From the NCBI GenBank assembly GCA_028694105.1, contig JAQUUC010000003.1:1-64000 (forward strand): a stretch of 64,000 bases of DNA. The letters are read 5' to 3'. Numbering within the stretch: position 1 is the stretch's first letter; each line of letters opens with the position of its first letter. This document shows positions 44,075 through 54,398 of this stretch, in pieces. This DNA comes from Hespellia sp. (GTDB lineage Bacteria; Bacillota; Clostridia; Lachnospirales; Lachnospiraceae). The notes under the pieces were generated by a model. The model did no database searches. It was not told where the DNA came from and saw only the letters and a list, made by a program, of their open reading frames with translations. A program made the position numbers and the translations under genes.

Positions 44075-45664
44075 ATGTGCAAGTTGTATGCGGATTATGT
44101 TTTACTGTCTGACAACATATTCACGGGTATCGATGATACTCCTTTCAAGGGATATGTCGCAACGGCAGATCATAAAATCATTCAAGTTGGGCAGGATGAT
44201 CAATATCAGTCATTAATCGGAGAGCACACACAAATTTTTGATTTTAAGGAAAGGCTCATTACGCCGGGGTTTATTGATGTACATACATTCTTTACCGGAT
44301 ATGCAATTTTTCATATCGGAATGGATGTATCAACAATTACTTCGGTGAACGAATGCATGGAATGTCTGCAGGATTATGCGATGAATCGAACGCCGGAAAG
44401 TACACTGTTTGGACATGGATGGAATCCAGAACAATTGTCATTGTCAGAAACAGAAGAGAGGCTCAATCAGAATTATACAGACAGAGCGGTTATCTTATTT
44501 GCGGCCGACCGCGGAAGCTGTATTATGAATCAGAAAGCAAAAGAAATGTATGGATTTTCAACGGAGGAGTGTTATCCGGAGGCATACCATAAGATTATGA
44601 GAGAGTATTTGAATGACCGTACATTTATTGAAGCAGAATTTAATGATTATATGAAGCTGATGAACAGTCGGGGAGTTACAACAGTAAAAGAGATGGGATT
44701 CGATGATTTTTATGGTTTTACTGATTTTCTAAAAGAAAAGGAAACAGAGCTGTCCCTTCGATTCTTTTTTATGTCTCAGCCGGTGGGAGAAGGTGCAAAT
44801 ATTGCATATGGCAAAGAAATGTCTGAAAAATTTACGGGAGACTTTGTTCGATTTTCAGGGTACAATCGTATGACAGATGGTACAGTTGCAAGTACGCGGG
44901 GTGATCTCCTAGAACCTTATGAAGGTACAGATTCTTACTGCAATATGGAAATTGATTATGGCCTGATTGAAAAAGAATTACAGAAGGCTGATCAGAACGG
45001 CTTTCGCTATTCCCTGCATGCGCAGGGAGATGGGGCTGTACATAAAGTTGTGGAAATGTATGACCGATGCAAAAAGGAAAAAGGGAAACTTGTCAATCGA
45101 CATGCGATTACAGATATGGAATTCTCGAACCCAAAGGATTTGGAAAAGATGGGAGAGCTTGGAGTGATCGGTGAAATATATTTTCAGATTATGTCATTGG
45201 ACTCAGGGGATGAGGTAAAAGAAGCGATTCGAAAAACCATTGGAATGGAACGTGGTAAATATTATTGGAATCGAAGAAAGATGCTGGATAGCGGCGTGTT
45301 ACTTTCAGGCGCGACAGATCTTCCGCTTATGATAACCGATATACCGGAAGCAATTTATCATGGCTGTGGAGGACATTTCCCGGAAGGCGGAGAGCCGTTT
45401 AATAAACAAAACACAATTTCGGTGTCGGAGATGTTGAAAGCATGGACCTATGGGGGAGCATTCAATATCGGCATGGAAGATAAACTGGGGACATTGGAAG
45501 AAGGAAAACTTGCAGATATAGCAGTTTTAGACAGGAATGTATTTCAAGTTTCAATGGAAGAGATGAGAAATGTAAAAATCGCTATGACGATGGTGAATGG
45601 TGAAATTGCATACAACAGAGATGAGAGAGAGAGGAACGAAAATGGAAAAGACGAAAAAATTTAA
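44075..45664 (+). CDS. Amidohydrolase family (YtcJ-like)
   Basis: AAGGAGG then ATG 44075; ERLITPGFIDVHTFFTGYA, RYSLHAQGDGAVHKVVEMYDRC, GATDLPLM; EGKLADIAVLDRN. Confidence 0.85.
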   Translation: MCKLYADYVLLSDNIFTGIDDTPFKGYVATADHKIIQVGQDDQYQSLIGEHTQIFDFKERLITPGFIDVHTFFTGYAIFHIGMDVSTITSVNECMECLQDYAMNRTPESTLFGHGWNPEQLSLSETEERLNQNYTDRAVILFAADRGSCIMNQKAKEMYGFSTEECYPEAYHKIMREYLNDRTFIEAEFNDYMKLMNSRGVTTVKEMGFDDFYGFTDFLKEKETELSLRFFFMSQPVGEGANIAYGKEMSEKFTGDFVRFSGYNRMTDGTVASTRGDLLEPYEGTDSYCNMEIDYGLIEKELQKADQNGFRYSLHAQGDGAVHKVVEMYDRCKKEKGKLVNRHAITDMEFSNPKDLEKMGELGVIGEIYFQIMSLDSGDEVKEAIRKTIGMERGKYYWNRRKMLDSGVLLSGATDLPLMITDIPEAIYHGCGGHFPEGGEPFNKQNTISVSEMLKAWTYGGAFNIGMEDKLGTLEEGKLADIAVLDRNVFQVSMEEMRNVKIAMTMVNGEIAYNRDERERNENGKDEKI

Positions 45665-47057
45665 ATTTCAATTACCACATGTATATACGTTAGCCTTTAT
45701 TCTTATTATTGCGTTTGCTATATTGACGTGGGTATTGCCTAGTGGAAATTTCGAGCGGCAGCTGCTTGATACACCGGCAGGGGAACGTGAGGTCGCAATT
45801 GCCGGAACGTACAATACAATTGATAAAGTGACTGATGACGGTGATCTTCGACAGGGCGTGCTGGAAGTACTTATGGCACCGACAAGAGGAATTCAGGCAG
45901 CGGCGGATGTAGTTGCATTTATTCTGCTGATCGGAGGAACATTTCAGATTCTGACGAAGACGAATGCAATGAACCGGGGAATACGAAAGGTTATTCGTAA
46001 GCTTCAGGGAAAAGAAGTTATGCTGATACCAATCATGATGCTGCTGCTTGGTATCGGTGGAACGACGTTTGGTATGTCCGAAGAGGTTATTCCGTTTTAT
46101 ATTATGCTGATGCCAATATTCTTTGCGATGGGATACGATTCCATGACGACATTCATGGTCGTATTTCTGGGACCTCAGATTGGATATGCTGCTTCGACGA
46201 CCAATCCGTTTAACGTTTTGATTGCACAGGGAGTCGCCGGTATCAAAGGAAATCCACAGTTAATGTTCCGTTTTGTGTGGTGGATTATCATGATGGCAGT
46301 TGCAATTATCTTCGTAATGCGATATGCGTCAAAGGTACACAAAAATCCGGTGACTTCTATCACGTTTAAGGATGACTTTGCAAAAAAAGAAGAATTTGCA
46401 ATGGACGAAGAAGATACTAGTTTTTCATTGAGAGATAAATTAGTGTTAGTTGTTTTCGCAGTTGGCATGGGTACCATTATTTTCGGTATCTTGAAATATG
46501 GCTGGTATATGGATGAGATCTCAGCGATATTCCTTGTCATGGGTATTTTAATGGGTATTGTCGGAGGCCTGAAGGAAAAAGAAATTGCGGAACAATTTGT
46601 AATCGGCGTAAAAGATTTGGCATTTGCGGCAGTTGTTGTCGGAGTCTGCCGAGGCATCCTTGTCATTGCTGAAAATGGTATGATTATCGATACGATCTTA
46701 AATACATTATCAAGCAGTCTCTCGAATATTGGAACCGCTGCATTTACAACGGTAATGTATGTTGTTCAATCATTATTATCATTGCTGGTACCATCATCTT
46801 CTGCATTAGCTTCATTGACAATGCCGATTATGGCTCCGCTCTGTGACCTTCAGGGGGTCAATCCGGAAGCCAGCGTAACGGTATTACAGTTTGCAAACCA
46901 GCTCACCAATATGCTTAGTCCAACAGCAGGAATGACGGTAGCCGGACTTGCAGTATGCAAGATTTCCTTTGGACAGTGGTGGAAGACTATTTGGAAATTC
47001 TTTATTCTTGTGACCGTTTTAGCTCTTATATTCTGCGGAATCTCAGCAGTATTATAG
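45642..47057 (+). CDS. YfcC/AbgT-like membrane transporter
   Basis: Multi-TM; GGTFGMSEEVIPFYIMLMPIFFAMGYDSMTTFMVVFLGPQIGYAASTTNPF. Confidence 0.8.
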   Translation: MEKTKKFKFQLPHVYTLAFILIIAFAILTWVLPSGNFERQLLDTPAGEREVAIAGTYNTIDKVTDDGDLRQGVLEVLMAPTRGIQAAADVVAFILLIGGTFQILTKTNAMNRGIRKVIRKLQGKEVMLIPIMMLLLGIGGTTFGMSEEVIPFYIMLMPIFFAMGYDSMTTFMVVFLGPQIGYAASTTNPFNVLIAQGVAGIKGNPQLMFRFVWWIIMMAVAIIFVMRYASKVHKNPVTSITFKDDFAKKEEFAMDEEDTSFSLRDKLVLVVFAVGMGTIIFGILKYGWYMDEISAIFLVMGILMGIVGGLKEKEIAEQFVIGVKDLAFAAVVVGVCRGILVIAENGMIIDTILNTLSSSLSNIGTAAFTTVMYVVQSLLSLLVPSSSALASLTMPIMAPLCDLQGVNPEASVTVLQFANQLTNMLSPTAGMTVAGLAVCKISFGQWWKTIWKFFILVTVLALIFCGISAVL

Positions 47058-47156
47058 CGAGGAATGAAAAAGGCTGCAAAGGAAGCAACATGTAAATACG
47101 GGGTGAATCAAAGAGGAAAATTCACCCCATAAAATGAAAAAGGGAGGAATTTAGAA

Positions 47157-48119
47157 ATGAAGAAATTAGTAGCAGAAATTTTAAAAGGAAGAGAAAAAAT
47201 TGAGGATGTATATTTTGTGGCATGCGGAGGATCGCTGGTGGATCTTTATCCGGGATATTATTTTATACGTACAGAGTCAAAGACAATGCATGCAGACTGG
47301 ATCACCAGTAAAGAATTTGTTGTAACTCCGCCGACTCATCTTGGAAAGACAAGCTTAGTATTTGTATGTTCACACGGTGGAAATACCAAAGAGACTGTGG
47401 AAGCTGCACACATGAGCAGAGATCTTGGCGCAGCGGTTATTACAATGACACATGATTCTGCTTCTGCATGTAATGATGATTCTATGCTTCCAATCGTATA
47501 TGACTGGGCGGATTCTGTAAATGAAAAGGACAAGCCTCAGGGAATTGTTTTAAATATCCTGAATGAATTAATGAAAGTTCAGGAAGCAGATTATCAATTA
47601 TATGACGCAGTGGCGGACGGTCTTGAAAAAGCAGATGGTATTGTCCGCGCAGCGGTAAAAAAAGTGAAGAACCAGACATGGTTATTTGCTGAAAAATATG
47701 CACAGGAGCCCTTCTTATATGTGATGGGATCAGGCGCGTCTTATGCATCGGCGTATGGTTTTGCAATCTGCTCACTTCAGGAAATGCAGTGGATTGACTG
47801 CTGTTACCTAAATTCAGCGGAATATTTCCACGGACCGTTTGAGGTGACAGATGAAGATCATCTTTACATCATCTTAAAAGGACGCGGAAGAAACCGTGTG
47901 ATGGATGAAAGAGCGGAGAAATTCTTAGAAAAATATGGAAAGAAGTATGAGATTATTGATGCAGATGAATTAGGATTAGAAGCGATCGATGACAGCTGTG
48001 TCGAATACTTCAACCCAATGGTATTCTATGCAATGAGCGTTGCCTACAGAAATGCGCTGCAGGATAAGAGATGTCATCCGACAGATTTAAGACGTTATAT
48101 GGGTATTGTGGAATACTAA
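47157..48119 (+). CDS. SIS-domain protein, FrlB-like (fructoselysine-6-P deglycase type)
   Basis: IEDVYFVACGGSLVDLYPG, FVCSHGGNTKETVEAAHMSRDLGAAVITMTHD, SAEYFHGPFEV, C-terminal RRYMGIVEY as in FrlB RRYYGGLVEY. Confidence 0.82.
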   Translation: MKKLVAEILKGREKIEDVYFVACGGSLVDLYPGYYFIRTESKTMHADWITSKEFVVTPPTHLGKTSLVFVCSHGGNTKETVEAAHMSRDLGAAVITMTHDSASACNDDSMLPIVYDWADSVNEKDKPQGIVLNILNELMKVQEADYQLYDAVADGLEKADGIVRAAVKKVKNQTWLFAEKYAQEPFLYVMGSGASYASAYGFAICSLQEMQWIDCCYLNSAEYFHGPFEVTDEDHLYIILKGRGRNRVMDERAEKFLEKYGKKYEIIDADELGLEAIDDSCVEYFNPMVFYAMSVAYRNALQDKRCHPTDLRRYMGIVEY

Positions 48120-48164
48120 AAAGTAAGTGAATTCATTTTCTTAAGAAAGAAGAGGGAAAGAAAG

Positions 48165-49022
48165 ATGGCAGAATATAATGTGAATGTATTGGGCTTTGGC
48201 GATAATGTTGTGGATAAATATGAACATATCAAGACCATGTATCCGGGTGGAAACTGTGTAAACTTCGCGGTATATGCTCAGATGTTTGGTGCAAAGAGAA
48301 GCGCATATATGGGATATTTTGGAAATGACAAGGAAGCGGAGCATGTCATGGCAACATTGGCGGACATCGGAATTGAGACTGTGAAATGTAAACAGCTGAA
48401 AGGTGAGAACGGATGTGCAAGAGCAACGCTTGTTGACGGTGACCGTGTATTTTTAGGATCGAATGAAGGTGGAATCCGTGGTGAAACTCCTTATATTTTG
48501 GACCGGTTTGATCTGGAATATGTACGTCAGTTTGATTTTGTTCATTCCGGCAATTATTGCTTTATGGAGGCGGAGCTTCCGAAAATTAAGGCGGCAGGAA
48601 TTCCGGTTTCATTTGATTTTTCAGATGATTCAGAAGATGAGTATTACAAGGAGGTCGCGCCAAATGTAGATTATGCATTTTGTTCTTTTGACGGGACCGA
48701 TGAAGAGGTAAGGGAACACTTGAAGAAAATTGTATCTTATGGTCCAAAGCTGGCAGTTGCATCGAGAGGTGCCGATGGATGCATTCTCTATGACGGAAGT
48801 GATTTTTATATTCAGAAGGCAGAGCCAATTGAAAATGTAGTTGATACAATGGGCGCCGGCGATTCTCTGATTACATCATTTATGGTGGGATATATGGATC
48901 ACCTGAAAAAAGGTGTAACAGGAGAGCAGGCAATTACGGAATCTCTCAGTGCGGCAGCAAAATTTGCAGCTAAAATCTGTGGTATCAGCGGAGCGTTCGG
49001 ATACGGGAAAAAATATGAATAA
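48165..49022 (+). CDS. PfkB-family kinase, FrlD-like
   Basis: NVLGFGDNVVDKYEHIKTMYPGGNCVNFAVYA, VVDTMGAGDSLITSFMVGY. Confidence 0.82.
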   Translation: MAEYNVNVLGFGDNVVDKYEHIKTMYPGGNCVNFAVYAQMFGAKRSAYMGYFGNDKEAEHVMATLADIGIETVKCKQLKGENGCARATLVDGDRVFLGSNEGGIRGETPYILDRFDLEYVRQFDFVHSGNYCFMEAELPKIKAAGIPVSFDFSDDSEDEYYKEVAPNVDYAFCSFDGTDEEVREHLKKIVSYGPKLAVASRGADGCILYDGSDFYIQKAEPIENVVDTMGAGDSLITSFMVGYMDHLKKGVTGEQAITESLSAAAKFAAKICGISGAFGYGKKYE

Positions 49023-49053
49023 TACATGACGGCTTTCGCATGTAATAGGTATG

Positions 49054-49090
49054 ACAGGTGCAAAAATGGGAAAACCTCTTTTGCACCTGT
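49054..49090 (+). promoter_or_regulatory. Intra-operon hairpin between the two PfkB genes
   Basis: ACAGGTGCAAAA-atgggaaaacctc-TTTTGCACCTGT, perfect 12-bp arms. Confidence 0.75.
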
Positions 49091-49114
49091 TCGCGTAAAA
49101 AAGGAGGAAATCAG

Positions 49115-49924
49115 ATGGAGACAGAAAAGAAAATCCGTGTCATTGCAGTTGGTTTTTCCTGTATGGATATCTATGAGAAGACAGGGAAGTATTATCCCAC
49201 CGGAAATGGCGTGGACTGGGGCGTACACCTTTCCAGAATGGGCGTGCCGGTCAGTGTGCTGAGTGTGACAGGTGATGACAGATATGGCACAATCATGCGT
49301 GAGATGCTGAGGAAAGAAAATATTGATATCTCGCGTCTGCATAAAGCACATGGTGAGACCTGCCAGATGAAGATGGATCTGGTCAATGGTGTTGACCGTG
49401 TACATTTGGAGGAAGTGGAAGGTGTGATGGGAAGTTTCGCACTGACACAAGAAGATAAAGAGTATATCAGGAACTTTGATTATATGCACACAGACTTATT
49501 TGGAAATGTGCTGAATGATCTGCCGGAGCTACATGCGTCTGGAATTAAGGTTATTATGGATTTTTCTACATTCAGCGATGATCCGGAATTTAATACAGAT
49601 GAAAATTATAAGTATGTAGACTATGCATTTCTTTCGTATGAAAAAGAGGATGAGTATATTTTAGATCACATGAAAAAAATTCAATCATTCGGCCCCAAAA
49701 TCGTCACAGCAACATTGGGAGAAAACGGAAGCATCAGTTATGATGGGCACCGGTATTATCGTCATGGCATTGAAAAGGTGGAAGTTGTGAACACCGTGGG
49801 CGCAGGGGATTCCTATATTGCAGGTTTTACCTTTGGCATAATAAATGGTCTGGAGATTTCGAAATGTCAGGAACTGGGAGCAAAACTAAGTGCCAAGGTT
49901 ATTACAAGATTTGAACCATATTAA
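49115..49924 (+). CDS. PfkB-family kinase (second)
   Basis: AAGGAGG then ATG 49115; VIAVGFSCMDIYEKTGKYYPTGNGVDWGVHLSRMG, VVNTVGAGDSYIAGFTFG. Confidence 0.85.
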   Translation: METEKKIRVIAVGFSCMDIYEKTGKYYPTGNGVDWGVHLSRMGVPVSVLSVTGDDRYGTIMREMLRKENIDISRLHKAHGETCQMKMDLVNGVDRVHLEEVEGVMGSFALTQEDKEYIRNFDYMHTDLFGNVLNDLPELHASGIKVIMDFSTFSDDPEFNTDENYKYVDYAFLSYEKEDEYILDHMKKIQSFGPKIVTATLGENGSISYDGHRYYRHGIEKVEVVNTVGAGDSYIAGFTFGIINGLEISKCQELGAKLSAKVITRFEPY

Positions 49925-49954
49925 CTCAGTTTATCTGAAAAGGAGAAAGCGAAT

Positions 49955-50815
49955 ATGATTATAGATATGCACATTCACCCAATTTTTTACGGTGCGGTCT
50001 GTGAGGACTCCGAAGAAGTAGAATTTAGAAAAAATGCATTTGGAGTTTTCAAGCAGTCACCATATGGATACGAGGAAATGTTTGCGGAAATGGATTATGC
50101 CAAGGTTACGAAATCGGCACTTCTTCCGCTTGATTTGACAACAACGGAAGGGGGATGGGTGGTCAATAATGATCAGATTGCAAAGCTGGTGAGTGATTAT
50201 CCGGACAAATTCATAGGTTTTGCGAGTGTAGATCCAAGAAGAGAGGATGCCTTGAACGTACTGGATTATGCATTTGGAACATTAGGACTGAAAGGTCTGA
50301 AATTAAATCCGGCAAAGCAGCATTTTTTTCCAAATGAGAGGTGGATGTTCCCAATATATGAGAAATGTCTGGAGTACAATAAACCGATTATTTTTCATGC
50401 CGGTCTTAGCTGGGAACCAAATGCTATTACAGAATATGCGCATCCGCTGAAGTTTGAGGAAGTGGCGGTAAGATACCCGAAGCTGCGTTTTTGTCTCGCA
50501 CATTTTGCATGGCCTTTTGTGCGAGAAACAGTAATGCTGATGATCAAGTACCCAAATGTGTATACAGACACTTCGGTATTATATATGGATTCACCGGAAG
50601 AATCCATTCAAAGACTCTTTACCGTTGATATGGGTCCGCTATGGACTGACCGTGCGCTGCACAGACAAATCATGTTCGCATCAAACGGACCGCGGTTCCG
50701 CCAGTTTAAGATACTTCGTGCATTGGAAAAAATCAAGATGCGCGATTATGCAAGAGAAGGAATTTATTATAAAAATGCACTGCGTTTTCTTGGTGAGGAG
50801 GTAGAGGAATGGTAG
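49955..50815 (+). CDS. Amidohydrolase family (amidohydrolase_2-like)
   Basis: IIDMHIHPIFYG, GLKGLKLNPAKQHFFPNE, PIIFHAGLSWEPN, LAHFAWPFVRETVMLMIKYPNVYTDTS. Confidence 0.85.
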   Translation: MIIDMHIHPIFYGAVCEDSEEVEFRKNAFGVFKQSPYGYEEMFAEMDYAKVTKSALLPLDLTTTEGGWVVNNDQIAKLVSDYPDKFIGFASVDPRREDALNVLDYAFGTLGLKGLKLNPAKQHFFPNERWMFPIYEKCLEYNKPIIFHAGLSWEPNAITEYAHPLKFEEVAVRYPKLRFCLAHFAWPFVRETVMLMIKYPNVYTDTSVLYMDSPEESIQRLFTVDMGPLWTDRALHRQIMFASNGPRFRQFKILRALEKIKMRDYAREGIYYKNALRFLGEEVEEW

Positions 50816-51237
50816 ATTTACAGACGATTGAATGGATGAGCCGGAAACCAGAAGAATTTCACAGGATTACAGAAGAGGTGCATCAAATTGTGGAAAAAAG
50901 TTCAATTAAAAATGGTCTGGTGTTGGTTGTGACGGCACATACGACAACCGGAATCATGGTAAATGAAGGACTTCCGTGTGTTGAGACAGATATTGCTGAT
51001 ACCCTTACAAAGATTGTTCCATTGGAAGCTGAATATGCGCATGCGCATTTCCTGCCAAGTTATGGTGCGACGGGAAATAATTCGACCGGACATATAAAAA
51101 GTCTTCTCTGTGGCAATCATTGTGTCTTTCCGGTTGTGGACGGAAAGATTGCATGCGGAGGCGCACAGGACATTTATTTTGTGGAATTTGACGGACCACA
51201 GACACGGAAAATATATGTTGAAGTATTCGGTGATTAA
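50809..51237 (+). CDS. YjbQ/UPF0047 family protein
   Basis: NGLVLVVTAHTTTGIMVNEG, HFLPSYGATGNNSTGHIKSLLCG, YFVEFDGPQTRKIYVEVFG. Confidence 0.9.
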   Translation: MVDLQTIEWMSRKPEEFHRITEEVHQIVEKSSIKNGLVLVVTAHTTTGIMVNEGLPCVETDIADTLTKIVPLEAEYAHAHFLPSYGATGNNSTGHIKSLLCGNHCVFPVVDGKIACGGAQDIYFVEFDGPQTRKIYVEVFGD

Positions 51238-51267
51238 TAATAGTTTACAAAAACAGAGGAGAAGCAA

Positions 51268-52047
51268 ATGAAAAAAAGAATGATAACTACTATGGCATTA
51301 ACCCTGAGCATAATTGTGTCACTTGCGGCTTGTGGCGAGAAGAAGGACAACGCCGGAGTGGATGACGGTAAAATTGTGGTCGGTACAAATGCAGAATATG
51401 AACCGTTTGAGTATCTGGATGAAGATGGGAATCTGCAGGGATTCGATATTGAACTGATGAATGCGGTTGCAGAGAGAGCGGATATGGAGATTGAGTGGAT
51501 TGACATGGCATTTGATTCGCTGATTGGATCTATGGAAGCAGGAAATGTCGAAATGATTGCAGCAGCAATTGGACCGACGGCAGAGAGAGAAAAGAGCTGT
51601 GATTTTTCGGAGGTATATTATTCCGGCTATCAGAGTATTGTCACAGTAAAAGGGACAGAATATAAAACGTTTGAAGAACTGAAGGGGAAGACGATTGCGG
51701 TACTGGAAGGTTCCATGAGCGATATGATTGCGTCCGGGGAAAATCAGGATTATGGAGAAGTGGAGGCTAAAGAGGTAAAGCGATTTAAAAATGCGACTCA
51801 GGCAATTCAGGAACTGGAAAACGGGGCAGCGGACGCAGTGATTACAGATGCAGTCATTGCGGATAAATTTGTTACAGACAGAGATGGAGCGTTAACCGGG
51901 AATGAAGTGGAAGGTACCGGTGAGGACTCTGTTTTTGCAATAAAAAAGGGCGACACCAAACTGGTGGAAACAATCAACAAAGCGTTGAAGGAACTGCAGG
52001 ATGACGGAACTTATGATGAAATATATAACAAGTATTTTGCAGAATGA
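51268..52047 (+). CDS. Amino-acid ABC transporter substrate-binding lipoprotein
   Basis: Lipobox SLAACG; IVVGTNAEYEPFEYLDEDGNLQGFDIELMNAVAERADME. Confidence 0.93.
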   Translation: MKKRMITTMALTLSIIVSLAACGEKKDNAGVDDGKIVVGTNAEYEPFEYLDEDGNLQGFDIELMNAVAERADMEIEWIDMAFDSLIGSMEAGNVEMIAAAIGPTAEREKSCDFSEVYYSGYQSIVTVKGTEYKTFEELKGKTIAVLEGSMSDMIASGENQDYGEVEAKEVKRFKNATQAIQELENGAADAVITDAVIADKFVTDRDGALTGNEVEGTGEDSVFAIKKGDTKLVETINKALKELQDDGTYDEIYNKYFAE

Positions 52048-52050
52048 CAG

Positions 52051-52743
52051 GTGGAAAAAATCGTGGTGAATTTTATAGAAGATTTTAAGTTTGTGTTTCT
52101 GGAAGGAAACCGATGGAAATTTATGTTAGATGGTCTGAAAATTACGATTGGTGTCAGTATCGCCTCCGTATTTGTAGGACTTGCTTTGGGGCTGATTCTG
52201 GCGATCATGAAAATGACGGCAGTAAAAAAAGGGAAGAGAACAATTTTGTCTGTATTGGCAAATACTTATATTGATATTATCAGAGGAACACCATCCGTGC
52301 TGCAGCTTTTGATTATGTACTTTGTTGTATTCCGAAGCCGTATGGGTGTGATGGCGGCCATTATTAGCTTTGGTATGAATAGTGCGGCCTATGTGGCGGA
52401 AAACATCCGTGCCGGAATCATGGCGGTTGACAATGGGCAGATGGAAGGCGGGCGCTCGCTTGGATTGTCTTATGGAATTACGATGCGTTATATTATTATT
52501 CCTCAGGCTGTGAAAAATATTCTGCCTGCACTTGGAAATGAATTTATTCTGCTGATTAAGGAGACTTCTATATTGGGGTATATTGCAATCTATGATTTGA
52601 CGAAAGCGGCAAATTATATTACATCACGTACTTATAAGATGTTCTTACCCCTCATTGGTGCGGCAGTGATCTATTATATTCTTACCAAGATTTTAAGTAT
52701 TGGTCTGGCAAAATTTGAGAGGAGGCTGAGAGAAAGTGATTAA
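52051..52743 (+). CDS. Amino-acid ABC transporter permease
   Basis: [59 protein letters not shown]. Confidence 0.93.
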   Translation: MEKIVVNFIEDFKFVFLEGNRWKFMLDGLKITIGVSIASVFVGLALGLILAIMKMTAVKKGKRTILSVLANTYIDIIRGTPSVLQLLIMYFVVFRSRMGVMAAIISFGMNSAAYVAENIRAGIMAVDNGQMEGGRSLGLSYGITMRYIIIPQAVKNILPALGNEFILLIKETSILGYIAIYDLTKAANYITSRTYKMFLPLIGAAVIYYILTKILSIGLAKFERRLRESD

Positions 52744-53458
52744 GGTGAAGAATTTATATAAATCATTCGGCAGTCTTCAGGTACTAAAGGGTGTCGATGC
52801 GGAAATCAAGAAGGGAGAATGTGTCTGTGTGATTGGTCCGTCAGGATCAGGAAAGAGCACATTTCTTCGATGCCTGAATCTGCTCGAACAGCCGGATAGT
52901 GGTGAAATCAACATTGATGGAGTCAATGTGATGGATACAAAGTGCGACGTGGATAAGTTGAGACTGAATGTGGGAATGGTTTTCCAGCATTTTAATCTAT
53001 TTCCACATTTGACAATTCTTGAAAATCTGACACTTGCTCCGTTAAAGCTAAAACTGATGACTGAGAGTGAAGCGAAGAAAAAGGCTATGGCATTATTGGA
53101 ACGTGTCGGAGTCGGGGATAAAGCGGATTGTTATCCAAATAAATTATCCGGTGGACAGAAGCAGCGTGTGGCAATTGCAAGAGCGCTGACTCTTTCCCCA
53201 AAAGTAATGCTGTTCGATGAACCGACATCGGCACTGGATCCGGAGATGGTCGGAGAAGTGCTGGAGGTCATGAAGCAGCTTGCTAGTGAAGGCATGACCA
53301 TGATTGTGGTAACACATGAAATGGGATTTGCAAGAGAGGTCGGAAGCTGGGTATATTTTATGGATGAGGGTGTTGTATCAGAGGATGGAACGCCAAAGGA
53401 TCTCTTTGAGAATCCGAAAAATGAAAGGACAAAAAGCTTTTTGAGCAAGGTGTTGTAG
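52736..53458 (+). CDS. Amino-acid ABC transporter ATPase
   Basis: [47 protein letters not shown]. Confidence 0.96.
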   Translation: MIKVKNLYKSFGSLQVLKGVDAEIKKGECVCVIGPSGSGKSTFLRCLNLLEQPDSGEINIDGVNVMDTKCDVDKLRLNVGMVFQHFNLFPHLTILENLTLAPLKLKLMTESEAKKKAMALLERVGVGDKADCYPNKLSGGQKQRVAIARALTLSPKVMLFDEPTSALDPEMVGEVLEVMKQLASEGMTMIVVTHEMGFAREVGSWVYFMDEGVVSEDGTPKDLFENPKNERTKSFLSKVL

Positions 53459-53499
53459 CTGAAAAAGCGAATATTGTGTACCGGAGATCTATTGAAATG

Positions 53500-53540
53500 A
53501 TATGGGGCTGTCGCACTAGCTTAGTGCGACGGCCCCATAT
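53500..53540. repeat. 41-bp palindrome (likely terminator), related to palindromes at 190 and 1494
   Basis: ATATGGGGCtGTCGCACTA-gct-TAGTGCGACgGCCCCATAT followed by TTTTA. Confidence 0.85.
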
Positions 53541-53584
53541 TTTACTGCTTGGGTGCACTTGAAACTTATAGTTAAAAAATATTA

Positions 53585-53613
53585 TTGACAGCTATTTTAT
53601 TTTTTGTTATGAT
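53585..53613 (+). promoter_or_regulatory. Promoter of the second Rpn-like gene
   Basis: TTGACA-17 bp-TATGAT. Confidence 0.6.
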
Positions 53614-53740
53614 ACGGACATATCGATTCACAATCAGTGAATCTATTTCATTTTTTTCTTGCGTATTTCGCAAATTTCTCATTTTAAATTACAACAATTG
53701 AAGAACACGAAGGAATCTGTTAGAATGAAAGGAGTAGTAC

Positions 53741-54373
53741 ATGGGAGAAGTAGCATACCAAAATAAGGATATTATCATTCGAATGATTGTCATCTATACA
53801 TCAGATGTGGAACAGAAGAATGTAAATCTTGAATTAGATATTGGCTGTTTACAGATGCGGATCGAAGCAGGATATCTTAGTGGAATCGATTCAAAACAGA
53901 CCTATGCGATGCTGAAAAACAAGATTGAAGGTGGGCAGACAATCAGTGATGAGGAAGCCATGCTGCTTACCATTCTGCCCCTTACAACGAAAGGCAGGAA
54001 GAATAAGGAAGAGCTGTTAGAAAAATCGGTGTCTCTTGCAAAACTTCTTGCAGATGAAGAACAGAAAGTGGCTGTTATAGCAGGAATTGTTACATTTTCA
54101 GACAAGATTATCAGTGAAGAGTATTCAAACCGATTAAAGGAGTGGATTCGTATGACGAAAGTAGGAAGATTATTCGAAGAGGAAAAAATTGAGGCAGTAA
54201 AAGAAGCAACTGAAAGAGTGACAAAAGAGGTGACAAAAGAAGTAACAAAAGAAACGAAGGCACAACTGGTTCATAATGCATATGAAAGTCTTGGCGATGT
54301 TGAAAAGGTGGCTGAATTGTTAAAGCTGCAAGTGAAAGAAGTGGAAGAAATTGTAAGTAAGTCTTCTGGTTGA
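53741..54373 (+). CDS. Rpn-family/PD-(D/E)XK-related protein (short form)
   Basis: MLLTILPLTTKGRKNKEELLEKSVSLAKLL, VAVIAGIVTFSDKIISEEYSNRLKEWIRMTKVGRLFEEEKIEAVKEATERVTKEVTKEV. Confidence 0.7.
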   Translation: MGEVAYQNKDIIIRMIVIYTSDVEQKNVNLELDIGCLQMRIEAGYLSGIDSKQTYAMLKNKIEGGQTISDEEAMLLTILPLTTKGRKNKEELLEKSVSLAKLLADEEQKVAVIAGIVTFSDKIISEEYSNRLKEWIRMTKVGRLFEEEKIEAVKEATERVTKEVTKEVTKETKAQLVHNAYESLGDVEKVAELLKLQVKEVEEIVSKSSG

Positions 54374-54398
54374 AATAATGACGCTTCACCTTATACAG

